A DNA stretch of 64,000 nt from Spirochaetales bacterium (GTDB lineage Bacteria; Spirochaetota; Spirochaetia; SZUA-6; JAFGRV01): assembly GCA_016935735.1 (NCBI GenBank), contig JAFGQK010000001.1, forward strand, positions 1 through 64,000, written 5' to 3'. The notes under the pieces were generated by a model. The model was not told the DNA's origin, ran no database searches, and saw nothing but the letters and a program-made list of their open reading frames with translations. Position 1 is the first letter of the stretch. Every line of letters starts with the position of its first letter. Of this stretch, positions 60,501 to 63,900 are shown piece after piece. Made by a program: the position numbers and the translations under genes.

Positions 60501-60911
60501 GATATAGAGGATATTATCTACTACTATACCCTGGTTTCCCGAAAGCGTTATTAATGACTCATAATCCTGCTCTTTGCTATAATTCATATGCAGACGGTTG
60601 CTGTTTATTTGTTTAAAATGGCTGTCATGAATGATATAAATACAATGCTTTATCCTGTCATCTGAAACCGCTTTTTCAAACTCGTCTGCTCTTTCATTGG
60701 TATGACAAAAAATGAACAGGTTCTCTATTTGTTTGTCAGCTGCCATGATTTCCTGTAACGGATGGGCTTTCCATTTTTCTTTATAAAAATATAATCCACC
60801 CGGTTTTTGCCTTTTTAGAGCATCAATCAAGCGTGCCCCTTCATTTACGGAAATTTTTTTTGTTTTTACCAATTTTACTATTTCATTGAGTGAATAGTTC
60901 GCTGCGTTCAT
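36570..60911 (-). CDS. trans-AT PKS ORF B (~8100 aa): docking helix-KR-ACP-[DUF2156-like]-[PLP beta-lyase-like]-KS-DH-KR-ACP-KS-ACP-KS-DH*-ACP-KS-KR-ACP-KS-DH-KR-cMT-ACP-docking helix
   Basis: KR (~60090-59460), ACP (~59250-59010, YGLDSFI), DUF2156-like (~58840-57930), PLP lyase-like (~57810-56440), KS (56400-55095), DH (~54540-53720, DHILDGAYSLPG), KR (~52970-52380), ACP (YGFNSIT), KS (51710-50380), ACP (MGVDSIL), KS (49470-48195), DH-like (~47590-46740), ACP (YGIDSLM), KS (46290-45000), KR (~43730-43130), ACP (YGINSVT), KS (42550-41230), DH (~40650-39880), KR (~39110-38530), cMT (~38300-37170, IEIGAGTGSIS, NVLHAT, GWWLFED), ACP (FGVDSIS). All five KS keep the Cys and HGTGT. The track start at 60923 is TTG; the ATG at 60911 has GGAG upstream. 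Confidence 0.93.
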   Translation of the reverse strand: MNAANYSLNEIVKLVKTKKISVNEGARLIDALKRQKPGGLYFYKEKWKAHPLQEIMAADKQIENLFIFCHTNERADEFEKAVSDDRIKHCIYIIHDSHFKQINSNRLHMNYSKEQDYESLITLSGNQGIVVDNILYIDRTMDTACSDMETMVKAVFFPLFYLSKALYQFQTGIKTSIIYTYIDETGKREVGTRLLSESLRGFAETLKREYGKICLRVVGLRGKAYSQPVMQVKTAVTELLSGDESKLLIKYKKERRYSLRLCETHLQEKNSPALSFREGGHYLITGGLGGLGYILAGYLQEKYNCRVTLVGRSPLTGNKKERFENLQKINGKVFYIRGDISNKEDVRRIIREAGAGNGGDTPINGILHTAGTIRDRMFAGKTAGDIEAVFNPKITGTYLLDDETKNEKLDFFLLFSSLVSHIGNPGQADYAYANYFLNVYAGFRNHLTKAGERSGTCVSISWPYWAHGGMKMDRETLYRFSAETGLKAIDNDEGMMAIMKALQSGRSHTIFIKGDKEKFEALFGEEKSRINYPRPGEEQIGVEEPNKNSSFTSLHEGVEKRLIEYLICIIAGALKTAREKVNIKALFREYGLDSFISLQVVKRLEKDFGALPKTLLFEYFNIESLSTYFIQHHLPRVKNVINIKEYSPVKKETVPDKPVPDKKEENAESITPGEKDKNIILKESELAGNPQLSELVNELLDKYGQLAVGLSRASIAPFLFIGKNRQGFFFFNEKENLLFAFMYVGPADYIKELSRELIRYGRDSDRKITLLSQIKPGIMYEAGLKGIPFAVVQNIPAIASFSLQGKHMRRLRYLIHKFKSSGKYRTIEYIAGTDKDTDAKIADVIQVWSGSKSNIHPYIEQVKNDILNNTLSPRQRCFLMYAGDRLLSVIIITRMESCNGYLMDTEFYLPEMPLGGLEYSIAEIIGKLVSENIDNFNLGITWGIDIFDEERDLLDDSLDKQMNQCRSQGIFYETGNFQFKNKFKTENTQYYLYRPDNAAEDILLDVITMIGEPPHMKELPSSHTITPGDARTPAEKDYRRIAANHGLNPARIPAELIEFDLFTDSWLSLETDYVRERMHHLNTLPYTEEDAEDAVKGVFPFPYFVFVDRGRTAESLLCRALAQSGCHVIQNPLFPSFIYNQIDNNMVPLEVRGADSLFNKLNHDSNFYKVLFNKVNHDSNFYKVLFNKLNHDSNFYKVLFKADLDIVTVERHLKEKRCAFICIEVNNNAIGGYPVSLENLESLKQLGEEFSIPLVIDATRIMENAYSCMQYEQTQSTKNIWDFAREILSYADCMTCSLTKDFSVKRGGLIAVRDKHLYKKIAGMSSRIDNAPGPADMNILCKALQDRKHIEQTITDRIESTQFLFKRLAGAGIPLINPGGTHCILIDAGELDPFSSFKNMGQSFIVWLYENTGIRAGMHNNGYLKRADASRLIRLAIPVGLEKAQVTLIADRIIDLFGSKHTIPEISVEETSHDVFKKYSAPYTLVKRWDPVSVLSKQDRYEKPGENRKDIAIIGMSGRYPLADNVNEFWANLKEGKDCVREIPGERLALRAYSLEDETMGKKQRGGFIDNIDKFDSLFFAISPKEAVTMDPHERLFLEVAWEAVEDAGYLPETLTENSEESLVGVYVGSVWGLYQTLGAYETQQTGKGTPNSFLYSISNRVSSVMNFHGPSMTIDTACSSALTALHLACESLKKGECTIALVGAVNLDLHRIKRNITADTGVLSEQGKCCTFGSNADGYVPGEGVGAIILKPLDKAIADNDHIYGIITGSAVNHCGKSSGYAVPNPESQKDVILSAIKAAGISARDINYVEAHGTGTKIGDPIEIVSLTKAFSYFTDKKQCCPIGSVKSNIGHLEPAAGIAGITKVLLQMKYGRLVPSLHCTPLNDFIDFENSPFYVQQKTEPWEPGYKEGKRCPRRAGISSFGVGGTNGHVIIEEYVPVTNVSGKKSGPGKELIVLSAASREQVREYADKLSAFLLEIKKENKHFHLYTIENIAHTLQTGRKPQEFRLAVIACNTDDVINQLFLYGKGEMTDTIFFGEAVHQEQTGDNNELSRLYHSGTDLEQIARLWISGRINSFAFIERGTNGKRVSLPCYPFARISHWIPIRGEKTSRFRGGHQESVLHPMVDENLASLDSFITRKHVKAEEFFFKDHILDGAYSLPGVGHLELVRAAARILGKREVYKLCKHVWKTPVIAEQAHDLYVQFFPQQDRVDYRVYSVQEEGNVKEEHSQGKLIFGEEPMNPDHEIIDKDPIIQRCSEQVSAGVCYQWLEERKLVYGPAFMGIKWLRLSDTESIAGLKLPGIVKETFDQFVLHPSLMDSAVQTLTGLIGKAGAKGNVSYVPFVLDEITILRPLTPVCYVWARINMKEQPDTRKIIKFNISIFNEQGEVLVKMHNYTVGAVTTREEPGVLEAPVPVRDVTYYQASWRETPLPAPGTTHFKIPGTVLLFDNDKSLYTELKKQYESTRVILVTPGRQYEEQEKDCYTLHNKEADFRLLFGQLKNEPINSILYLWSKDHHYNPEMNETELNTDYYSLFYLTRMLFRYQNKRNIRLFYMFRNAGENYQPQHDAVQGFIRTVYSENPNVSCRMINLYEENGDFPANDTAFLLSLLTHELLNENRNETLVRYQGDKKRFLKEFIAVFPGPGESIPIHKEGVYLITGGMGGLGYIFAGELIKMGAAHIVLTGRSGLDDERQEKLKALQTTGADVVYMKADISRKEDVVHLVDECRTRHQSIRGIIHSAGVIRDGLIVNKQETDVEAVIAPKIAGTRYLDECTAEEPLDFFVLFSSLAAVVGNRGQGDYAYANGFMDSFAALRNHWVAQGRRKGHSVSINWPFWDGGGMKLNSAALAMLENTFGLTPMPAGTGVLAFFRAVASGKSQLLVVHSVNDKLERILKHGKEQGDEAAASLQKTSLSHDSRQSSETVLNRIKAILINGMSTILGVKAENINKNKNLSTYGFNSITFTDYTDYINKSFNLELTPVIFFEYESVNSIARYLFEEFREHVSGQESEQEKTAETSDPGTRHSTVLSAAAGNTPSLSFHYNDSGDVYSDTEEHHGGHLMNDDRASTDGEEPVAIIGISGIMPQSPDLDTFWENICANKNLVTEIPPDRWDWERFRGDPLKEKNKTRVKWGGFMAEVDKFDAPFFGISSREAVLMKPQQRIFLETVWHAIEDAGYRISDLSGKKIGLFAGSSNIDYYSLMVANGIEYDSHTVTGWMDSILANRISYIFNWKGPSLSLDTACSSGLVAIHTAISAIKNGDCIMAVAGAVHTILAPDTHISLNKAGMLSEDGRCRTFDKGANGYVRGEGSGALLLKPFNAAVADGDHIYAVIKGTAVNHGGQVNSLTAPNPHAQAEVIIRAMEKAAIDPGTISYIEAHGTGTTLGDPIEIKGLKAAYKALYKIWNREDPGVPHCRIGSVKTKIGHLEIAAGMAGMLKVLLAMKYRKLPALLHFESLNPYIELDNSPFLLNTEEADWENPVDADGNKVPLRAGVSAFGFGGVNAHVVLEEYADNHAGGNSGKAFPVVFLSARNEERLKEYSRLLIRYVTENPGASFDSIAYTLQTGRQAMDYRLAVVAHDVSDLKEKLQLYAGGEQSDSTIFTGKAANQDDDNSLEPGKYREDQIAALWIQGKAIAWGDYYRGKSMHRLALPGYPFERKSYWIQKRSAVHDNALPSAVDNAKTVIEEAPVTIKDDSTIKDHITSTLIKLLGTVLRIGPEDIDVEEPFNAMGVDSILGVEYITEINVAFKLSLAPTILYNYPTIQEMTGLLLEEVEQSTLEDIAPVTSSTSPIPSSNDNASLQKNVAVHEKQDNSDNEGIAIIGMAGRFAGAENIDQYWENLKHGVDSVGEIPGERWNVRDFYDPDPQTPDKTYCKNGGILDHIDRFNAGFFSIAPKEAGQMDPQQRIILEECFHAFENAGYNKKALSGKKCAVFMGAIRDTSSLELRLSGNPLDIHSLMGFNSSVLASRISYFLNMKGPNLAIDTACSSSLVAIALACQSIRSGESEMALAGGVYLLLKPDFHIMTARAEMLSKDGKCRTFDNDADGFVPAEGAGVVVLKPLSKALQDGDNVLGVIKGWGINYDGKTNGLTAPSGQSQQALERYVYEKFNINPADISYVEAHGTGTILGDPIEVEALTNVYSRYTDRKQYCAIGSVKTNVGHSIISAGVAGVIKILLCMKNRQLVPSLHYKQANKHIDFTNSPFFVNTELKEWVTPGNTPRLSSISSFGFSGTNCHLVIEEPPQTNDVPGEGRKPCALVPLSAQDKGRLLQMVSNLSGWLEKNNGESLENIAYTLQRGREHLSHRIAFLVKDTAELREALAHVTEDDIVETENEYRQIPGDVKPGSSFRLSSTGSMSNSNFSRCVQKQIIKQLSGSHTCDSAEYRELLEGIAVLFMNGVDIDWAQLYPDGGLKKLSLPGYPFNGESYPVPGLNMQSLVQTSCLHPLIDENISNLETQTFKKKIDGSEYYIKDHKVGDRLLVAGAVYLEMIRAAGEFAINKKVDTIEDLLWIQPIVYPGTPEEIYIDFYPESNNVLASVYTLHDGEKRVCCNAHIPGCGAEHGQNINVSPFNFTEAVKRCEYTMYREQVYALFGDIGYHYGDSFRVTEVIHGSPEEAVSKLVLAPHLYNQVDDYGLHPVLLDGAFRTCFGIAGNNDKNRIVPALPLALGKITIHDRLQPECYVHAEIIKENGGTRNKGIVSFRIAIYDKPGNLLVKIEHFTAKITGNNDYYVQGTSPGINAEDENKTHTPPVENDLFPRTEDYLKRVLTSVTGLQSDTIKSMVPLEKYGIDSLMITKLNDRLARDFNALPKTLFFEYLTLHDVAGYFIKNREEQLKRVLGAGAVHGKIVHNPPVTRRFMTERAPGEKIPLSYKYPPVDDDIAVIGLSGKYPMADDVEEFWKNLAEGRDCIQEIPYDRWDYRPYFNADKNGEGNMYSKWGGFLNDAASFDPLFFGVSPGDAELMDPQERLFLQTAYHTIQDAGYSRAAVSGRKIGVFAGVMYGEYILYGAGSDRGVPNVSYASIANHVSYFFNLHGPSMAIDTMCSSSLTAIHLACESIKNGESEMAIAGGVNLSVHPQKYLQLCQGRFLSSDGRCRSFGKGGDGYVPGEGVGAVLLKPLGKAISDRDYIYGIIRGSSLNHGGKTNGYTVPNPNAQAELIADVLAKTGIDPGMINYIETHGTGTSLGDPIEINALSRAFGNGTANKQFCAIGSVKSNIGHLESAAGIASVTKVLLQMKYKKLTPTLHCRECNPNIDFGETPFKVQQTFSDWHPVMLADNGQQKLFPRRAGISAFGAGGSNAHLIIEEYSGNETSMEKEDAPCLFIFSARNKESLVEYVKRFINFLKGQISRDSEHRYAAADIAYTLQSGRDHFTERLAVIASTLPEVYEELSAYVSGSVMTGAVFSGSLKNSDEINEMSDSDVENLLSAGNTTKLAGLWTQGNDINWSILHRNARRRRIPLPVYPFSKQKYWIQNGHNKRTLPEDAGVINSKVNENTGNRILYFRGEWQEAAPDMNRTLDAGDKVFLLFDNSKVLAMSLEKRLGDKVKLILITPGRDYKELGHDRYRINPSREEDFQKICQVLVAGGNVQPAIIYHWQAAGDQPPSDRLESSIYPLLHLCRVLLKEKTLHNISLLHLYETNEGEAGMYANAANRALNGFIRTIRTEHPDFLCKSIEIESDLKNAALVSLKTDVIYHELAALEDNGIEIKYKEKVRNVKIIREVELNDENTPSLDGKENAVYLITGGLGGLGKVFARHFSRHPGTTLLLTGRSPLTDEKREILNSLGPHTVYMQADVSEKSEVTALIHEIHSRYGKIDGVLHIAGVLKDGYIINQNKESFNAVIAPKVMGLIHLDEMLANEKLDFFVVFSSTSVLGNPGQGNYAFANKFLDSFMESRHELQQKGLRYGKSLSINWPLWEEGGMHIGKAEREKLAETTGMIPLPVTQGITAYEKLSTSPLANYFVMYGRQDVIKSVIATRNGVPHKKKSGQVTGVTRHHVDAKKLYVKTADFIKHTIGELLKMPGHTINLDELIENYGINSVTIMQFNSRMEGLFGQLPKTLLFEVRTLNDLVSYFIKNYQNTLVEMFAMGQAVSDVDEGQQEPVELPLQQTVPPVDEPLVPAVRTGPDEAIAIIGISGHYPGAKNLDQFMENLIKGRDCITEIPPERWSTRDFYDKDMKKSGEGKIYCKWGGFIDDVDKFDPLFFTISPQEANVMDPQERIFLETVWETMEDAGYTRKALQSIARDGKNGDVGVFVGVTTNTYLLLGPEQWQKGNYTYPTSLPWSIANRISYIFNLKGPSIPVDTACSSSLTAIHLACESLKKQECSMAIAGGINLYLHPSKYSILCQMRMLSPTGRCKSFGADSDGFVPGEGSGAVLLKPLSQALKDNDHIYAVIRGTVINHSGRTNGYTVPDPAVQAHLIADVLKSSNTDPQTIGYIEAHGTGTILGDPVEIEGLTKAFSLINKNIKKQSCPLGSVKSNIGHLEAAAGIAALTKVLIQLRLKKIVPSLHAEAENPNIDFKKTPFYVNKKISGWKQGENGGAPVPRRSGISSFGAGGANAHIIVEEYEQEPDTIAQDQEEYLIPLSAKDEEGLLAVADRLLGALNSNSETPLPRIACTLQTGREALRERLAIIVPDVSSLKEKLHAFITTREVTVGGLYRGSTKNTLLSSFLTEGESGAEILKAIINYRDYAKLAQCWVSGIDIDWDILYNGKKPRRISLPTYPFKRRRCWVDHFAQNNNRSSTQAQMSSPPVYYNRHPLLDDIDLKQSLEKGIVFNKQFSLTDRLLTGHRVLDQSMLPGVVYMEMARAAAAAITRKAFHLSDIVLLNPFVIKEQIKNIRLSLKAVDNATVSFEIYSQESDNIVTHASGKINITDDGIDHNSGIDTEKIKSAHTAYLSSPEFYRFFEERGIDYGDYFRAVKEVWSNDKEALARISGLDEQNELLLSPDIMDAALQLTSAIVHPGSDNRTYLPFSIGKLIFSRPPEKEGYCYVRMTGTHEYEAALCNRDGAVCVKLLAVEFRAAKDPFSQFFYQFTWLKEAPLESQPKDAFTYPDNKTAAILYSPAGSALKEGLCGCYRKERVVEIALGTKTKRISKEKWSLDVTNAEDFIRCVNEWPHVDTLYFLGGICPGNVNYDDPAELEKSQQSGIYALFHVLKALREREFTQKGFAIKVISNSVHEIIPGEPVRPFAASLHGFTKTMAKEYPDMDISCIDISLDNIKPGSLTRNHPLIKALYYRTGSKTGDEIAFRNHFSYRRSVCPLLLPPCRETPFKPGGVYVIAGGAGGIGLKFSEWIARSYQGNLVLLGRSRLNAQQEKEITHIKSYGVKVLYVQADITDYYSMKQAIAEVKEHFASINGFIHSAIVLQDKKIADMDIRSLQAALDPKVKGSVVCYNALKNEALDFVLFFSSAQSYAGDIGQGNYAAGCTFKDAFAHYLAQKGQFPVRIINWGYWGNIGIVAAEKYRQKFESLGIPSIEPEEGMEAIKRISGNDTEQVLAIKVDKNVLEKMGLDLRYHIVHSRNESGIHLSDISHELKRLTDAQPENGEEITAANRSIERLGHSLLIASFQAMGIFPGNTAKVNCEECKKETGIMGSYNKLFDKLLTILAKAGYIVHNGNSFSPTPRFYTAVRKMVPDLPALKEKIITRYPGFKAHVNLLWECVRGLRDVLTGSIEAVGVMFPDSSTSLVEGIYRDNPVSDYFNNLLVQTCLLYIKAGKKRTAPRFIEIGAGTGSISSLLIKALKEEGIAIDYVYTDLSPTLVQYGQAKFGADYTPARFSTLDIEQDIVCRGFIPGSYDVVIASNVLHATKNMENTLDNVKALLKKNGLLLLGESTADQDFLTLTFGLLKGWWLFEDHRLPGSPLLDAPLWKEVLNHAGFKDVHIMEKRDSRQRVLPQHVIVAQSNGEYKLRQSGKTTVVKQKAVVKQETEVRQEAKVKQETGEEQEEKRKQPPSGNKHGKNERKRTVGDTIIRSISRVLEIQQEELEPDLPFDDFGVDSISATSIIQSINKQLDINLKPTDLFNYSTIELLINYIMTTYPGIPADGLPAGTELPEEKEAGNPPGDDPGMIVIQPGDGNGKEHDREPDKLLMMLKQLEEGQIGQEEAEAFFINREAGG
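37087..37176. repeat. degenerate 18-bp (hexapeptide) repeat encoding a charged linker between cMT and ACP
   Basis: VKQKAV-VKQETE-VRQEAK-VKQETG-EEQEEK. Confidence 0.65.
56440..57810 (-). other. embedded PLP-dependent beta-eliminating lyase domain (tryptophanase / tyrosine phenol-lyase-like)
   Basis: Motifs parallel to tryptophanase/TPL: RGRTAESLL (~QGRGAE), FKADLDIVTVE (~FKGNFDIEKLE), IEVNNNAIGGYPVSLENL (~VTNNSAGGQPVSMENL), IDATRIMENAY (~DATRCVENAY), ADCMTCSLTKDFSVKRGGLIAV (~ADGCTMSGKKDCLVNIGG, PLP Lys retained), GGTHCILIDAGEL (~GGHAVFLDA), RLAIP (~RLTIP). Confidence 0.85.
57316..57441. repeat. three tandem copies of a 42-bp in-frame repeat (14 aa each)
   Basis: Units 57316-57357, 57358-57399, 57400-57441: agtaccttataaaaattactatcgtggttcaacttgttgaac (unit 2 differs by one base); encodes FNK(L/V)NHDSNFYKVL x3. 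Each unit carries GTTCAAC-TT-GTTGAAC, an inverted repeat. Confidence 0.97.
57930..58840 (-). other. embedded DUF2156 / LPG-synthase-C (GNAT-fold)-like domain
   Basis: LFAFMYVGPADYIKEL...MYEAGLKGIPFAVVQNIPAIASFSLQGKHMRRLRYLIHKFKSSG...CFLMYAGDRLLSVIIITRMESCNGYLMDTEFYLPEMPLGGLEYSIAEIIGKL...NFNLGITWG fits the DUF2156 pattern ('G...r.LR...n', 'D..R..p..P.g..e.l', 'fnLG'). Confidence 0.62.
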
Positions 60912-63900
60912 AAATATCTCCAATACGTTCTTCTACTTTTTCTTCACTTATTTCACCATTGACAAGCTCTAAAAGGAGACCTTCCAGTTTTTTAAGGCCG
61001 GCCTCTTCTTTGACTGTTTTCATGGACCTGGCAAAGGTAAACCTGTTAAATTCACATATTACCTGTCCGGAACTATTAAGCAGTTTAATTAAAAATATCT
61101 TTACGGAATCATTTGGTCTGTTTTTATCGGCTATTGCTTCGACATGGGCATACCGGCCTTCACCGGCATTATCTAAAATATGTATGTCATCGATGGAAAA
61201 TGGAAAATATATCCTTTTATCATTCTCCTGTTCCTGTCCTAATAGAACAATAGCAGTCTGGAAAGCACCATCAATAAGAGTCAACGGTAATAACATCCGG
61301 TCCTGTTCACTGTATTCTGCGGGAAATACGGCAAGCTCTGAAAAGGATTCATTATCATTGTAATAAAGAGATTTAATTACCCGGAAATTGTCTCCATACT
61401 TATAGCCGGCTTTTTCCAACAATGTATAATATTCATCCACCGGCATTTCGCGGGAACATCTTGTTTTTATATCCTTAATAGCCACGCTCTTCCTGTCTTT
61501 GATTGCATGCCCGGCATAATCAAAATAAAACTTTCCCTTTGAATGAAGTGAATCCGGATTATTATTGGAGATGATTTTAAAACCCGTTGAACCATTATTC
61601 CTTCTTAACAATGTTTCAATCCGGACAGGAACATTACTCTTTTCTACAATTGGTCGTAAAAAGGTTATATTTTCTATTTTTGTTACTTTTTTCCCGTAAG
61701 CCAGTTCACCAACTGCCTTCACCATTTCAATATAAAATGCTGCCGGGACCATCTTATTATCCTCAATAATATGGTCGCTTACGTAAAATTTGTCCCAGTC
61801 AATGTGGGCTGAATATGTTGAATTATCCAATCCGGAATGGTCACAGCTTAAAAGATGCTGAGATTTTTTAGTCTGATTACGCTCCTGGTTAATATTCCTG
61901 CTTCCACCTCTTTTCTTACTAAAGCCGGGGCGTGATGAATGCCGGGTATTCTTCAGCACAGAGAAAATATCGGCCAGCCAGTGCCTTTCCCTGGAAAAGG
62001 AATAGGTGGGTAAGGAGATTCGTCCCGGGTTTCTTCCTCTATAGAAAAGCTTCCAATCGATGATTGTGCCGTTCACCCATAATCCGGCTATTTCATCAAA
62101 GTTTTTTGTGTTGATAAGCTCTTTCAGCCCGGATTCTGAAATTGTTTTTTTATCTATGTGATTATCCGGGCCGGTTAAAAGACGGGCAACAGAAAAAATT
62201 CGTTTATCCGTATCCCCGTTCATAATTTTTCTTATGATTATTTTCAATTCCCCGAAAGAAGAAGCAATAACTGCTATCCTCTCCTTCATCTCTTCTCTTC
62301 CTGTTTGAAAGGTATAGGCCATATTCTCCATCATACCTGTACTAAAAGGGCCTCTCATGTCCAGGAAAGCATGAAAAACCCTTATATACCTGTTCAACGC
62401 TTCGATGTCTTTGGCAGAAAACGGGAAAATATATGAGCGATTACTATTCTTTTGCTCATCCACATAGTGCCCGGGAGACAGGCCGGTATTTTCAAATTCT
62501 TCCAGAACCACATGTGCATTAACTCCGCCAAAACCAAAGGAACTTATTCCTGCCCGGCGGGGCAGGGGATTTCCCCGGGAGGATAGCAAACAATCCCAAT
62601 CCTTTTTAGCAGAAAGAATATAAAAAGGAGAATCCTCTAACCGGATTGCCGGATTGAGTGTCCTGAAATTAATAGTGGGAATTAATGTTTTATGTTTCAT
62701 CGATAAAAGAATTTTAAATATTCCCGCCATACCTGCTGCTGCTTCCAGGTGACCTATATAAGGTTTCAGTGCACCCAGACCGCATAGGGGCTCTTCCGGT
62801 ATCGGCTTGTTCCACTTTTCAAATAAATGCCTGAAAGCCAGTTTTAATCCATTAATTTCAACCGGATCACCTAAAACAGTCCCGGTTCCATGTGTTTCGA
62901 TATAGCTCACCGTACCCGGATCGATTCCGGCCTTTTCATAAGCATTAATAATAACCTCTGCCTGGGCATTGGGATTCGGTGCGGTGAGTGAATTGGCCTT
63001 TCCGCCATGATTAACGGCAGACCCCTTTACCACGGCATAAATATGGTCTTTTTCCTCTATGGCTTTACGCAAGGGCTTCAAAATGATAGCACCTGCCCCT
63101 TCCCCACGTACATAACCATCCGCTTCTTTGTCGAATGTCCTGCATTTCCCGTTTTTACTGAGCATTCCTGCCTTACTATAGGCGATATAGATACGGGGAT
63201 TGGCAAGGACAGTCACTGCACCGACAATGGCCGTTTCACAGTCACCATTACGGAGGGATTGAATGGCCCGGTGCAGTGCCACCAATGAACCGGAGCAGGC
63301 TGTATCGATGGATTCACTCGGGCCATGAAAATTAAAAAGGTAAGATATCCGGTTGGAAATAATGGATTGGGCGGATCCGGTTGCTGTATGTGCATCGATA
63401 TCATCAACAGCCGCTTTTAACAGATCGCTGTAATCCGAACCTGAAACAGCAATAAACACCCCGGTTTTCGTGGCGGAAAAATCGGACATTTTATGTCCGC
63501 TGTCTTCAAAGGCTTTCCAGATAACCTGCAGCAGTATCCTCTGCTGGGGGTCCATTAACCCGGCTTCACGCGGGGATATACCAAAAAACGAAGCATCAAA
63601 CATGGCAACATCTTTCATAAAACCGCCCCAGATAATATCTGTCACACAACTGTCCATATCCGGATCGCCGAAATAATCATGCCAGTCCCAGCGATCTGCC
63701 GGTATTTCGGTAATGACATCATCACCCTTTTCCAGATGCTGCCAGAATTCTTCCAGGTCTTCGGATTGAGGTAATATACCATGTATACCAATAATAGCGA
63801 CCGGTTCTGCCTGCAATGGCTCTTTTTCCTGATTAGTAATCTTTTCCCGGGACTGGTCCGTATCATGTATAATGGTACAATAAGGTGCCAGCACCGAATA

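Noticed and set aside
949-63676. Numerous 60-213 aa plus-strand ORFs in the track, and short minus-strand ORFs nested within the long PKS ORFs
   Set aside because: They lie antisense or out of frame inside long ORFs with clear PKS motifs; sequences are low-complexity (Cys/Phe/Pro/Ser-rich) with no recognisable domain. Shadow ORFs.
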